Source: Candidatus Rokuibacteriota bacterium (GTDB taxonomy: Bacteria > Methylomirabilota > Methylomirabilia > Rokubacteriales > CSP1-6). From it: a DNA stretch of 51,968 nt. Shown in pieces: positions 19,320 to 27,999 of the stretch (position 1 is its first letter; each line of letters begins with the position of its first letter). The stretch lies in contig JACPIQ010000133.1 in assembly GCA_016188005.1 (NCBI GenBank), positions 1 through 51,968 on the forward strand. Reading direction: 5' to 3'. The position numbers were made by a program, and so were the translations under genes. The notes under the pieces were generated by a model. It was not told the DNA's origin. It ran no database searches and worked only from the letters and a program-made list of their open reading frames with translations.

Positions 19320-19335
19320 GGGCGGGATTGCGCCC
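19320..19335. terminator. Short hairpin between convergent genes
   Basis: GGGCG and CGCCC pair around the loop GGATTG, with a flanking CAG/CTG that could extend the stem past a bulge. It lies in the 40-base gap between the membrane protein and the facing MFS gene. There is no T-run, so function is uncertain. Confidence 0.3.
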
Positions 19336-19341
19336 ACACTG

Positions 19342-20568
19342 TCATGCTCCGTCCCGCTTGACGAGCGGCGGGATACGGGAGAGCGCGTAGGCTGCCCCGA
19401 ACGCCGTGAGCGCCAGCCCGAGCCACGGCCACCGGTAGGAGCCCGTGGCCTGCAGGAGGAGCCCGAACAGCGGGGGCCCCAGCAGGACGCCGCTCCAGGC
19501 GCAGGCCCCGGCGACCCCGGTGAGGAGGCCCGCGAAGCGGCTGCCGCCCACTTCGGCCGCCAGCGCGAAGTAGAGTCCCACCCACCCGAAGGCCCCGACG
19601 CCCGCGACGACGGCCAGCCCGGCGGCGGCGGGGCCGGCCAGCGGGACGCCCGAGGCGAAGACCAGGTAGATCGTTCCACCGATCCCGGCGTTGATGATGA
19701 CGCCGGGCCGCCGCCGGCCCCCGAAGAGGCGATCGCTGACGACCCCCCAGCCGAGCCGGCCGCCGCTGCCCCCGGCCTGGGCCAGCGCCAGGAGCCCGCC
19801 TGCCCCCACGACGCTCATGCCGAGGGCATCTCGCGCATAGAGCGCCATGTAGGCCAGCACCGAAGATTGCGCAACAGAGAGCGCGAGCCCGCAGCCGAGC
19901 AGCACCAGGAACGGTGGGTGAGCGAGGAAGGATCCCACCTCCGCGAGCCGGGGATGCTCCGCGGGTGAGGCGGTCCGGGGGGCGCTGCCGGGCCGGAGGC
20001 AGCATGCCACTCCGACGCTGGCCGCCACCGAGGCCATGGCCGCGACAGTGAGCGCCGTGCGCCACCCGTGAGCCAGCGCCAGGGACGGGAGGGTCACAGC
20101 GCCCGCGACCCCTCCCAGCGTGAGCCCGGTCTGCTTCACGCCCATGGCGAGCCCGCGCTCGTGGAGCGGGAAGCGGTCGAGGATCGCGCGTCCCGTGGCG
20201 GGGTTCACCACCGCCCAGCCGAGGCCCGCGCAGAAGAGGAGCCCGAGCATGAGGGGAATGCTGCCGACCCAGGCCGCCAGGGCGACCATCACACCCGTGA
20301 GACACTGCCCGGTCGCGAGCGTGAGACGCGCTCCGACCCGGTCGGTCAGCCAGCCGGCTGGGAGCGACATGACCACCCCACCCAGATAGATGGCCGGCAG
20401 GAACCACCCGACCTGGGCCCGCGAGAGCCCGAGATCCTGGAGCAGCAACGGAGCCAGCGGCGCCACGGCCAGCACCGACACGGCCCCCAGGCCGTGAGCG
20501 CCGGTGACGAGCGCCAGGAGGCCCCAGCGCTGCGGGTCGGCTGCCCTACCGGCCCGCCGCGGCGCCAC
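19342..20568 (-). CDS. MFS transporter
   Basis: A 408-residue major facilitator with twelve predicted helices. After a short basic N-terminus the first helix starts at WGLLALVTGAHGLGAVSVLA; the loop 2-3 motif reads GWLTDRVGARLTL, close to the family consensus GxxxDRxGRR, and a second-half counterpart is RLGWGVVSDRLFGGRRR. No substrate-specific residues are apparent. The start is GTG at 20568. It overlaps the end of the small lipoprotein gene by 23 bases on the same strand, so the two are probably co-transcribed. Confidence 0.88.
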   Translation of the reverse strand: MAPRRAGRAADPQRWGLLALVTGAHGLGAVSVLAVAPLAPLLLQDLGLSRAQVGWFLPAIYLGGVVMSLPAGWLTDRVGARLTLATGQCLTGVMVALAAWVGSIPLMLGLLFCAGLGWAVVNPATGRAILDRFPLHERGLAMGVKQTGLTLGGVAGAVTLPSLALAHGWRTALTVAAMASVAASVGVACCLRPGSAPRTASPAEHPRLAEVGSFLAHPPFLVLLGCGLALSVAQSSVLAYMALYARDALGMSVVGAGGLLALAQAGGSGGRLGWGVVSDRLFGGRRRPGVIINAGIGGTIYLVFASGVPLAGPAAAGLAVVAGVGAFGWVGLYFALAAEVGGSRFAGLLTGVAGACAWSGVLLGPPLFGLLLQATGSYRWPWLGLALTAFGAAYALSRIPPLVKRDGA

Positions 20569-20845
20569 GTCGCGCCTCGATCAGTTCGTCCAGCTCGATG
20601 CGGCACTGGACCTTCATGCGGAGCTGGTCGGCCGTCTCGGGCGTGAGCATCTGGCCCCGGGTGGCCGGGTCGTCCAGCACCACGGTGGTGGGCGTGGACG
20701 TGGCCTGGAGCCCGTTGCGCTGCTTGCACGCTTCCATGGCGGCCTCGGCCCGAGCGAGGCGCGCGGCCGCCGTCTCCTTCGGGGCGTCGCCCCGCCCGCA
20801 TCCCAGGAGCGTCAGGACGGCCGCGAGCAGCACGACGCCCTTCAC
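20546..20845 (-). CDS. Small lipoprotein of unknown function
   Basis: A 99-residue lipoprotein when read from GTG 20845 (M)KGVVLLAAVLTLLGC, where the lipobox is LLGC. An ATG at 20911 in the same frame would put 22 hydrophilic residues before the signal peptide, so the internal GTG with AAGGA upstream is preferred. The mature part has a helix with KETAAARLARAEAAMEACK, two further Cys that could pair (EACKQ and KVQCRIEL), and a helical C-terminus. No known domain is seen. It precedes and overlaps the MFS gene. Confidence 0.7.
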   Translation of the reverse strand: MKGVVLLAAVLTLLGCGRGDAPKETAAARLARAEAAMEACKQRNGLQATSTPTTVVLDDPATRGQMLTPETADQLRMKVQCRIELDELIEARRGAAAGR

Positions 20846-20925
20846 ACATTGGTCCTTCCCGGGTACACTGCCCACCGACTCACTTAGACCACAGGGTGGC
20901 AGCGAAGCCAAGCGGAGGATGGCAC

Positions 20926-21690
20926 GTGGGCCAGTTCGATCTCGGCGGGCGCGTGGCCGTGGTGACGGGCGGCAATGGCGGGATCGGGCTGGGGATGGCT
21001 CGGGGACTCGCGCGTGCCGGGGCCGCCGTGGCCGTGGCGGCCCGGAACCGCGACAAGAGTCTGCGCGCCGTGGCGGAGCTCCAGGGGCTGGGTGCCGCGG
21101 CGGCAGCCTTCGAGGTGGACGTGGCCGCCGAGGCGGCGGTGGCCGCTCTCGTGCGCGCGGTCGTCGAGCGCTTCGGCCGCCTGGACGTGCTCGTCAACAA
21201 TGCCGGCATCAACATCCGCAAGCCCCCGCAGGACCTCTCGCTCGAGGAGTGGCGCCGGGTGCTCGACACCAATCTCACGAGCGCCTTTCTCGCAAGCCGC
21301 GCCGTCTACCCCGTGATGAAGGCGCAAGGCCGGGGCAAGATCATCAACATCGGCTCGATGATGTCCATCTTCGGCGCCGGCTTCGCCCCCGTCTATGCGG
21401 CGTCCAAGGGCGGCATCGTGCAGCTCACGAAGGCGACAGCCTCGGCCTGGGCCCGCGACAACATCCAGGTCAACGCGGTGCTGCCCGGCTGGATCGACAC
21501 CGACCTCACCGCCCAGGCGCGGCAGCAGGTCCCCGGCCTCAACGAGAACGTGCTGGCCCGGACGCCCGCCCGGCGCTGGGGGGTGATCGAGGACATGGCC
21601 GGCATCGCCGTGTTCCTGGCGAGCGCGGCCTCGGACTTCGTTACCGGGACGTCGATCCCGGTGGACGGGGGCTACTCGATCCAGGGCTAG
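20926..21690 (+). CDS. SDR-family reductase (FabG/gluconate dehydrogenase-like)
   Basis: A 254-residue classical SDR. It has TGGNGGIGLGMARGL, AARNRD after strand two (NADP-type basic residue), VNNAGIN, the catalytic Ser in INIGSMMS, YAASK, and VLPGWIDTDL; the C-terminus is TGTSIPVDGGYSIQG. The subgroup looks like gluconate 5-dehydrogenase/KduD, but such proteins also serve as ketoacyl-ACP reductases. It is the first gene of the co-directional run leading into the ketosynthase operon and could supply the missing ketoreductase there. GTG 20926 is preferred because GGAGGA lies 6 bases before it; GTG 20896 would add ten residues. Confidence 0.85.
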   Translation: MGQFDLGGRVAVVTGGNGGIGLGMARGLARAGAAVAVAARNRDKSLRAVAELQGLGAAAAAFEVDVAAEAAVAALVRAVVERFGRLDVLVNNAGINIRKPPQDLSLEEWRRVLDTNLTSAFLASRAVYPVMKAQGRGKIINIGSMMSIFGAGFAPVYAASKGGIVQLTKATASAWARDNIQVNAVLPGWIDTDLTAQARQQVPGLNENVLARTPARRWGVIEDMAGIAVFLASAASDFVTGTSIPVDGGYSIQG

Positions 21691-21709
21691 CTGGAGTAAG
21701 ATTGACACG

Positions 21710-22492
21710 TTGGCATACGGGATCGCAGCGCGGCTCTCCATTGTTCTCGCCCTGTCCCTCGCCGGATGCGCCCCGGTGGCTCATCTCGACGTGCTGGGGG
21801 CGCGCCCGGCGGCGCCGGTGGCCATCCGCTTCGGCGTGGACACCTTCGCCTTTCCCAACGAGAGCCGCGCGAAGAACCCGGGCAAGCCCGACCTCTATGC
21901 CAACTACTGCTTCGTCATGGCCCGTGCCGTCACCCAGTTCCAGCGCTTCGCCCACTTCGATCCCGCGGCCGCGCCGCTCGACGCCGCGGGCTATGCCGAG
22001 CTGGTGCGACGGGTCGTGGCGCGGCCCCCGTGGCACGCCCCGCTGCCCGCCGAACAGCGCGTGGTGATCCCGGGCTACGCCTCGCTGCACGAGCTATCGC
22101 GTGCGCAGGAGGCGGCGGTGAAGGACGGCCTCGTCGGCCGGCTCTGGACGCTGCTGCACTGGACCAACTGGCGCGTGGTCTTCCCGGCCCCCGGCTGGCA
22201 CCAGGAGCGGGTGGCGCGCGAGACGCTGGCCGAGCTCGAGGCCGGGCGCCCCGTGCAGCTCCTCGTCACCAATTTCCCGACCATCGAGCTGAACCACACG
22301 GTGGTGGCCTACGACTACCGCGCGAACGGGAATGGTCAGCTGGACCTCGTCGTGTACGATCCCAACGATCCCCGGGCACCCGGCACGATCACCTTCGACC
22401 GGGAGGCTCGGCGCTTCGTCGCTACCCGGCTCTTCGACACCACGCCCGGGCCCATCCGGGCGTACCGCATGTACTATGGGCCGCTCCTCTGA
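21710..22492 (+). CDS. Putative papain-fold lipoprotein at the head of the ketosynthase operon
   Basis: A 260-residue predicted lipoprotein: the lipobox is LAGC (Cys20) after a hydrophobic signal segment, starting from TTG 21710 with GGAG upstream. I do not recognise a named family. The arrangement Cys67 at the start of a helix (YANYCFVMARAVTQF), His196 opening a strand (LNHTVVAYDY) and Asp217 (VVYDPNDP) is what a papain/C39-like cysteine hydrolase or transglutaminase fold would show, including the typical Cys-His-Asp order and spacing. That reading is inference. It is 6 bases from the acyltransferase gene, and export to the envelope would place it on the same side as a lipid product delivered by the ABC exporter. 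Confidence 0.65.
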   Translation: MAYGIAARLSIVLALSLAGCAPVAHLDVLGARPAAPVAIRFGVDTFAFPNESRAKNPGKPDLYANYCFVMARAVTQFQRFAHFDPAAAPLDAAGYAELVRRVVARPPWHAPLPAEQRVVIPGYASLHELSRAQEAAVKDGLVGRLWTLLHWTNWRVVFPAPGWHQERVARETLAELEAGRPVQLLVTNFPTIELNHTVVAYDYRANGNGQLDLVVYDPNDPRAPGTITFDREARRFVATRLFDTTPGPIRAYRMYYGPLL

Positions 22493-22498
22493 GCCGGG

Positions 22499-23404
22499 AT
22501 GACCTTGCCGCGCCGCCCTCGCTGGTACACCCACGGGCTCAATCGCGCCGCCTACTATCGGCTGGCCAGCGCCTGTGGCGCCGCGCTGCCGCGGCGCGCG
22601 CGGCTCTCCCTGGCGCGTGTCGTGGGGCGCGCCCTGGGCCGGCACCTCGTCGAGGAGCGCAGCCAGGTGCGCGCCAACCTCGCCCGTGTGCTCCCCGGCG
22701 CGCCTGCGGCGGCGCTCGACCGGGGCGCCAGCGAGACCTTCGCCAACTTCGCCGCCTGCTTCGCCGATCTCCTGACCATCAATCGGGGGGATCCGGCACG
22801 GCTCCGCGACTACCTGGTCGGGGCGGAGGGTGAGGCGGAGCTGGATTCGGCCTGCGCACCGCGGCGCGGCGTCATCCTGCTCACCGCGCACCTGGGGAAC
22901 TGGGAGCTGGGCGGGCGGCTGCTCGCGCCGCGGCTCCGCCGCACCACTCACGTGGTCCTCTCCCCCGAGCAGGACGCCGCGCTGGAGAGCTACCTGAGGC
23001 GCGACGAGCCGCGGCTCCGCTTCGTGACGCGCCGGAGCGCGACCTCCACCCTCGGGCTCCTCGCCGCGCTGAGACGCAACGAGGCCGTGGCCATGCAGGG
23101 CGATCGCCCCACCGGCGAGCGCGGTGACAGGGCGGTCCCGTTCTTCGGCGCCGCCGCCGCCTTCCCCGTGGGCCCCTTCGTCCTGGCGCGGGCCGCAGGG
23201 GCTCCGGTGGTGCCCGCCTTCTGCGTCATCACCCCGCGGGGAGGCTACCGGATCACCCTGGAGCCGGCCATCTGGGTCGGGCCGGGAGAGGAGGAGGCGG
23301 CGCTGGTCACCGCCGTGGGCGCGCTCGAACGCGCCATCCGCCGCCACCCGACGCAGTGGTTCAACTTCTTCGACGTCTGGAACCCCGCACGTGCCGCGGC
23401 CTGA
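22499..23404 (+). CDS. LpxL/HtrB-like lysophospholipid acyltransferase
   Basis: A 301-residue acyltransferase of the LpxL/HtrB superfamily, which transfers acyl chains from ACP (or CoA) to lipid hydroxyls at the inner membrane. The catalytic HX4E-type motif reads HLGNWE with His131 and Glu136, followed by further conserved blocks (QGDRPTGERGDRAVPFFG and GPFVLARAAGAPVVPAF). An N-terminal membrane helix is weak, as in several members that only associate with membranes. It overlaps the first ketosynthase gene by 14 bases, and acyltransferases of this type occur in aryl polyene and flexirubin loci, where they are thought to attach the polyketide to a lipid. Confidence 0.88.
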   Translation: MTLPRRPRWYTHGLNRAAYYRLASACGAALPRRARLSLARVVGRALGRHLVEERSQVRANLARVLPGAPAAALDRGASETFANFAACFADLLTINRGDPARLRDYLVGAEGEAELDSACAPRRGVILLTAHLGNWELGGRLLAPRLRRTTHVVLSPEQDAALESYLRRDEPRLRFVTRRSATSTLGLLAALRRNEAVAMQGDRPTGERGDRAVPFFGAAAAFPVGPFVLARAAGAPVVPAFCVITPRGGYRITLEPAIWVGPGEEEAALVTAVGALERAIRRHPTQWFNFFDVWNPARAAA

Positions 23405-24578
23405 GCCCATCGCCATCGTCGCCGCCGGCGTGACCACGCCCATCGGCCAGGACGTGGAGGCCTTCTGGTCCGCGCTGCTCACCGGCGCCAGCGGCATCTC
23501 GCCCATCGAGCGCTTCCCCGTGGCCGACCTGCGCGTCCGGCGTGGCGGCGAGATCAAGAAGCTCACGCGCCTCCGGGACTGGGGGCGCCTGCCCGGTTGC
23601 CGCGCCACGCGCCTCCTTCTCTCGGCGGCCGACGATCTCTGCGCACGGACGGGCGGACGGCCGCTGCCCGCGGACCCGTCGCGCGTGGCCGTGGTTGTCG
23701 GGACGGCGCTGGGCGGCGTCGAGGAGTGGGAGCGGGCGCAGGGCGGGGACCGCAGGCTCGGGCGGCTCCGCGGCGGGCTCTACGACACGCCCGGCCGCAA
23801 CCTGGCCCGCTGGCTCGGTGCTCGCGGCCCGGCGTTGACCGTCTCCACCGCCTGCGCCTCGGGCGCCACGGCCATCGGTGTCGCCGCCGACCTCCTGCGG
23901 CAGGGGAGGGCCGATGCGGTGGTGGCCGGAGGCTACGATCCGCTCTGCCGCTTCGTGATGCGTGGCTTCGACGCCCTTCGCTCTCTCACCCGCGACGAGG
24001 TCCGCCCATTCGACCGCAGGCGGAGCGGGCTCCTCCTGGGCGAGGCGGCGGCGCTCGTCCTCCTCCGGCGCGATGCGGACGCGGGGCCCGCGCGGCTGGG
24101 GAGGCTTCTGGGCCATGCCAGCACCGGCGACGGCTCGCACATCTCGGCGCCCGATCCCCAGGGGCGCGGGCTCGAGCATGCGATCCGGCTGGCCCTGGAC
24201 GAGGCCGGGATCGGCCCCGGCGAGGTGGACTTCGTGAGCGCCCACGGAACAGGCACCGTCCTCAACGACCGCATCGAGACGGCGGTCCTCAAGCGTGTCC
24301 TCGGCACCCGCGCCCTGAACGTCCCGGTCAACTCCATCAAGCCCACCATGGGCCACACCATGGGGGCGGCGGCGACGCTGGAGGCCGTCATGTGCCTGTT
24401 CGCCTCCCGCCACGGCCAGATTCCCCCGACCCGCAACCTGGAGGAGCCCGACGCCGACTGCGACCTCGACTATGTGCCGGGCCGGGCCCGGGCGCTGGCC
24501 CCCCGCATCAGCCTCAGCACATCGCTGGGCTTCGGCGGCCAGAACGCCGCCCTGATCCTGGAGGGCGCCGGGCCGTGA
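23391..24578 (+). CDS. Beta-ketoacyl-ACP synthase (KS-1), catalytic
   Basis: A 395-residue FabF-type ketosynthase that condenses acyl and malonyl units. The full Cys-His-His triad is present: Cys155 (VSTACASGA), His285 (SAHGTGT) and His322 (TMGHTMGAAA), and the C-terminus has the family GFGGQNAALIL strand. The GTG at 23391 lies 14 bases inside the acyltransferase gene; the frame is open farther upstream, but conserved KS sequence begins at IAIVAAGVTTPIG. Its stop overlaps the next gene by 4 bases (GTGA). Next to it is a half-length KS-like protein, the arrangement of ApeO-ApeC pairs in aryl polyene synthesis. Confidence 0.93.
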   Translation: MPRPEPIAIVAAGVTTPIGQDVEAFWSALLTGASGISPIERFPVADLRVRRGGEIKKLTRLRDWGRLPGCRATRLLLSAADDLCARTGGRPLPADPSRVAVVVGTALGGVEEWERAQGGDRRLGRLRGGLYDTPGRNLARWLGARGPALTVSTACASGATAIGVAADLLRQGRADAVVAGGYDPLCRFVMRGFDALRSLTRDEVRPFDRRRSGLLLGEAAALVLLRRDADAGPARLGRLLGHASTGDGSHISAPDPQGRGLEHAIRLALDEAGIGPGEVDFVSAHGTGTVLNDRIETAVLKRVLGTRALNVPVNSIKPTMGHTMGAAATLEAVMCLFASRHGQIPPTRNLEEPDADCDLDYVPGRARALAPRISLSTSLGFGGQNAALILEGAGP

Positions 24579-25384
24579 AGGCGCCCGCGGTGCGCGCGCT
24601 GGGCCTCGTCTCCGGCTGGGGGAACGGGATCGAGGCCATCCCGGCCGACGCCCGGGCTGCGGCCGCGGGGCGCGCGCTGGTGGGGCTCGGCCGGCCGGCC
24701 ATCGGGGGCGAGCGCTTCAGGCGCGCCACGCGAGAGTGCCTCTGGGCCCTTGCGGTGATGGAGCGCATGCTGGAAGATGGGCGCGCGGGGCGCGAGGCCA
24801 TCGCCGGCGAGGGCACCGCGCTCCTCTTCGTCACCGCCGCCGCGTACGCTGCCTCCAACCGGGCCTTCATCCAGGGCGGCGGGGGCACCCATTTCGCCTA
24901 CACGGCGCCCGCTGTGGTACCGGCCGAGGTGGCCATCGAGTTTGGCCTCCGGGGCCCGTCGGCCATCTTCATCGGCGGCCCGCCCGCGACCCTCAGCGCC
25001 ATCTGGCAGGCAGCGGCCCTGCTGGAGCGCCGCGCATGCGAGCGCGCCATCGTGCTCGCGGTGGAGATCTTCGAGGAGTGCGCGGATCTCCACGCCCGGG
25101 GCCGGCGCTGGCTCGGCCGCCCGCTGGTCGAGGCAGCCGCGGGTCTCTGGCTCGAGCCGGGGCAGGGCCGGCTCAACCTGGAGGGTGGCCGTGTCGCGGG
25201 GCGGCGGCAGGGCCGCCACGGCGGCGGGCTCGGGCTCGGTGGGCGGCTGGGCGAGACGATCACGTGCGAGCCCCTGGCCGCCGTGGGACTGTGGCGGCGA
25301 GGCGGCGGCGCAGGTACGCTGGTGCTTGACGGGGCCTGGCAGGGCGAGACGGCACACCTGACCTGGGAGAAGGGGACCGGATGA
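24575..25384 (+). CDS. Half-length ketosynthase-like protein without catalytic Cys (ApeC-like)
   Basis: A 269-residue protein that matches only the N-terminal half of a ketosynthase fold. The segment from GPSAIFIGGPPATLSAIW lines up without gaps with GPALTVSTACASGATAIG of the upstream KS, and at the catalytic Cys it has Pro136. No His of the catalytic pair exists because the second half is absent. Half-length ketosynthase-like partners of this kind (Ketoacyl-synt_2 type) are known as chain length factors in aryl polyene systems, where ApeC pairs with ApeO. The GTG start overlaps KS-1 by 4 bases and the stop overlaps the ACP gene by 4 bases, so subunit coupling is likely. The C-terminal 70 residues are Gly/Arg-rich and unusual. 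Confidence 0.82.
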   Translation: MKAPAVRALGLVSGWGNGIEAIPADARAAAAGRALVGLGRPAIGGERFRRATRECLWALAVMERMLEDGRAGREAIAGEGTALLFVTAAAYAASNRAFIQGGGGTHFAYTAPAVVPAEVAIEFGLRGPSAIFIGGPPATLSAIWQAAALLERRACERAIVLAVEIFEECADLHARGRRWLGRPLVEAAAGLWLEPGQGRLNLEGGRVAGRRQGRHGGGLGLGGRLGETITCEPLAAVGLWRRGGGAGTLVLDGAWQGETAHLTWEKGTG

Positions 25385-25656
25385 CCGAGAAGGAAGTGCT
25401 CGACGAGCTCCGGAGCATCGCCGTGGACCGGCTCCGCTTCGACCCCTCCCGGGCTGCCGAGATGACGCTTGAGACGACCCTGCCCAAGGACGTGGAGGGC
25501 TCGCTCGGGCTCGACTCGCTCGACTTCATCGAGCTATCGGTGGCGATGGAGGAGCGCTTCGGCTTCACCATCGAGGAGGGGCAGGATTTGTCAGAGGAGT
25601 TCCACTCGCTCGGGAGCCTGTCGCGGTTCATCCTGGCCCGGATCGGCCAGGCCTGA
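25381..25656 (+). CDS. Acyl carrier protein
   Basis: A 91-residue ACP whose phosphopantetheine site is Ser46 in LGLDSLDFIEL, followed by the helix AMEERFGFTIEEGQDL. It has an N-terminal helix with DELRSIAVDRLRFDP, an overall acidic charge and the usual four-helix length. The gene overlaps its upstream neighbour by 4 bases and precedes the second KS by 16 bases, so it probably carries chains for this operon alone. Aryl polyene loci have two ACPs; only this one is visible here. Confidence 0.95.
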   Translation: MTEKEVLDELRSIAVDRLRFDPSRAAEMTLETTLPKDVEGSLGLDSLDFIELSVAMEERFGFTIEEGQDLSEEFHSLGSLSRFILARIGQA

Positions 25657-25672
25657 GCCGGCATCGCAGGGC

Positions 25673-26860
25673 ATGACGCGGATCGTGGTCAGCGGCCTGG
25701 GCGTCGTGAGCCCCTACGGCGCCGGCGTCAAGACCTTCTGGGGGGGCCTGGCGACCGGGACCTGCAGCATCCGCCCCATCACCCTGATCGAGACGGAAGG
25801 CTTTCGCTCCCGCATCGCTGCCGAGATCCCCGCCGACGCCGTGGCCGGCCTGGGTCCCTCCGCGCGCCGGGCGCGTGCCGATCGGCTGGCGCTCGCCGCG
25901 GCCCGCGAGGCGCTCGCCGACGCCGACCTCACCGCGCGCGACCGGGCCGAGACGGCGCTCGTGGTCGGGGCCGTCGGCGGCGGCATGCTCGAAGGCGAGG
26001 CGTGGTACTGGGAAGAGACGCGCAGCGGGCGCCCGTCGCCCAGGGTCAAGGCCCTCCGCTCCATCCTGCCCTGCACCCACGCCGAGACGCTCGGCTTCCG
26101 GCTCGGACTCGGCGGGCCCAAGGAGACGGTGGTCATGGCCTGCGCTTCCGGAGCCGCCGCGATCGCTCTCGGTGCGGATCTCATCCGCGAGGGCGCGGCA
26201 CCCTGTGCGCTCGTCGGCGGCGTGGACGCCCTCACGCGCATCTGCTTCATGGGCTTCAACGCCCTTCGCCTCCTGGACCCCGAGCCCTGTCGCCCCTTCG
26301 ACCGCGACCGCAACGGGATGTCCATCGGCGAGGCCGCGGCCTTCCTCGTGCTGGAGGACGCCGGGCGCTGCCGCGCACGCGGCGCGCGCGGCCACGGAGA
26401 GCTCCTGGGCGCCGCCCTCTCGACGGACGCCCACCATGTGACCTCGCCCCACCCGCAAGGGGAGGGCATGGTGCGCGCCATGAGGCTCGCGCTGCGCGCG
26501 GCGCACGCCGAGCCGGACGAGATCGGCTACGTCAACGCCCATGGCACTGGCACGCCCCAGAACGACCGCACGGAGGCGCTGGCGCTGGCACGCGTCTTCG
26601 GCGCCGGCCGCGTGCTCGTGAGCAGCAACAAGTCGCTGGTCGGGCACACCATGGCCGCCGCCGGCAGTCTCGAGGCCGTGGCCACGCTCCTGACCCTCGA
26701 GCACGGGCTCGTGCCGCCCACCGCGCACCTGGAGCACGTGGACCCGGAGATCCCCTTCGACTGCGTCCCCAGGGTGGCGCGGGAGGTGCCGCTCGAGCGG
26801 GCGCTGTCCAATTCCTTCGGCTTCGGCGGCCAGAACGTGAGCCTGATCTTCGGGCGATGA
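25673..26860 (+). CDS. Beta-ketoacyl-ACP synthase (KS-2), catalytic
   Basis: A 395-residue FabF-type ketosynthase with an intact triad: Cys157 (MACASGAAAIA), His290 (NAHGTGT) and His325 (LVGHTMAAAGSLEA). The C-terminus NSFGFGGQNVSLIF is typical. The overall sequence differs clearly from KS-1 (for example SRIAAEI and PSPRVKALRSILP in place of the shorter KS-1 segments), so it is an older divergence rather than a recent copy. It is coupled to the next gene by a 4-base overlap. In type II systems of this design a KS and its CLF form a heterodimer, which makes this protein the expected partner of the CLF-like neighbour. Confidence 0.93.
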   Translation: MTRIVVSGLGVVSPYGAGVKTFWGGLATGTCSIRPITLIETEGFRSRIAAEIPADAVAGLGPSARRARADRLALAAAREALADADLTARDRAETALVVGAVGGGMLEGEAWYWEETRSGRPSPRVKALRSILPCTHAETLGFRLGLGGPKETVVMACASGAAAIALGADLIREGAAPCALVGGVDALTRICFMGFNALRLLDPEPCRPFDRDRNGMSIGEAAAFLVLEDAGRCRARGARGHGELLGAALSTDAHHVTSPHPQGEGMVRAMRLALRAAHAEPDEIGYVNAHGTGTPQNDRTEALALARVFGAGRVLVSSNKSLVGHTMAAAGSLEAVATLLTLEHGLVPPTAHLEHVDPEIPFDCVPRVAREVPLERALSNSFGFGGQNVSLIFGR

Positions 26861-27999
26861 CCTCCCCGCGGCGCGTCGTCATCACGGGCATGGGCACGGT
26901 GAATGCCGTGACGGCCGGCGGCGCGCAGGCCCTGGCCAGCGCCCTCGGGGCCCGCCAGTCCGGCATTCGTCCCGTCAGGGCCTTCGACGTCTCGGGCCTC
27001 CCGAGCCGCCTGGCGGCGGAGGTCGCCGAGGGGGTTCTCGAGGGGCTGGTGGACCGCAGTGTCGCCCGCCGGCTCTCGCGGCTCTGCCGGCTCACCGTCG
27101 CCGCCTGCCGCCTGTCCGTCCAGGACGCCGGGATAGACGGCGGCCCCGCGCTGGGGCTCGTGGTGGGCACCGAGCAGGGCGACTTCCGCTCCAGCGAGGA
27201 GTTCGCGGCGGGGTTCCTGCGCCGTGGCGTCGCGGGGCTGTCGCCCATGATCTTCCCCGGCACCGTCATGAACGCCATGGCCGCCGCGGCCGCGATCGAC
27301 GTCGGCGCCAGGGGCCCCACCGTGACCGTGAACCAGGCCACGGTGGCCGGGGACCTGGCCGTCGCCCGCGCGGCGGCCTTGATCCGCTCGGGCCAGGCCG
27401 ACGCCGTCATCGCGGGGGGCGTGGACGAGATCTGCCCGTCGGTGTACCGGCGGCTCGTCGAGCTCCGCGCCCTGTCTCCGATGGGCGGTGCGCTGCCGGA
27501 GGGGTGCCGGCCAGGAGCTCTGGACCACAACGGGCCCGTCCTCGGCGAGGGCGCCACCTTCCTCGTCCTCGAGGACATGGAGACTGCCGGCGCGCGGGGC
27601 GCGACGCTCTACGCCGAGGTGAAGGGGGCGCTCTGGGGCAACATTCCCGCGGCCCCGCATACCGCACCGGCCCGCCGGCGGGACGGGCGCTCGCCGGTGC
27701 TCGGTCTGCTGTCGCGGCTCGGAGTGCCGCCGGAGCGCCTCGCGGCCTGCTACGGCTCGGGCAACGGCGATCCCGCGCTCGACGATTGGGAGGCGGCACT
27801 GCTCGCCGCCGAGCTGCCGCCCGCGCTCTTACCGCCCCGCTCGCTTGCCCCACTCTTCGGCCAGCACGGCGGTCTCGGGGCCCTCCGCGTGGGGGCTGCG
27901 GGGCTCGAGGCCAGCCGCGGAGACGGCGCGCCCGCGCTCGTCCACGGGCTCGCCCGGGGCGGATGCCGGACGGCCATCGTGGTGAGCCGCCCGGCATGA
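26857..27999 (+). CDS. Chain-length-factor-like ketosynthase with Cys to Gln
   Basis: A 380-residue full-length ketosynthase fold without catalytic residues. The segment TVTVNQATVAG aligns with TVSTACASGA of KS-1, placing Gln160 at the catalytic Cys. The first catalytic His position reads CYGSGNG (Tyr299), and the second region FGQHGGLGAL lacks the GHT order. A Cys to Gln change is the hallmark of chain length factors of type II polyketide synthases, which pair with a KS and set chain length. The gene overlaps both KS-2 and the glycosyltransferase by 4 bases, consistent with stoichiometric synthesis. Overall length and the Gln argue for function rather than decay. Confidence 0.88.
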   Translation: MTSPRRVVITGMGTVNAVTAGGAQALASALGARQSGIRPVRAFDVSGLPSRLAAEVAEGVLEGLVDRSVARRLSRLCRLTVAACRLSVQDAGIDGGPALGLVVGTEQGDFRSSEEFAAGFLRRGVAGLSPMIFPGTVMNAMAAAAAIDVGARGPTVTVNQATVAGDLAVARAAALIRSGQADAVIAGGVDEICPSVYRRLVELRALSPMGGALPEGCRPGALDHNGPVLGEGATFLVLEDMETAGARGATLYAEVKGALWGNIPAAPHTAPARRRDGRSPVLGLLSRLGVPPERLAACYGSGNGDPALDDWEAALLAAELPPALLPPRSLAPLFGQHGGLGALRVGAAGLEASRGDGAPALVHGLARGGCRTAIVVSRPA

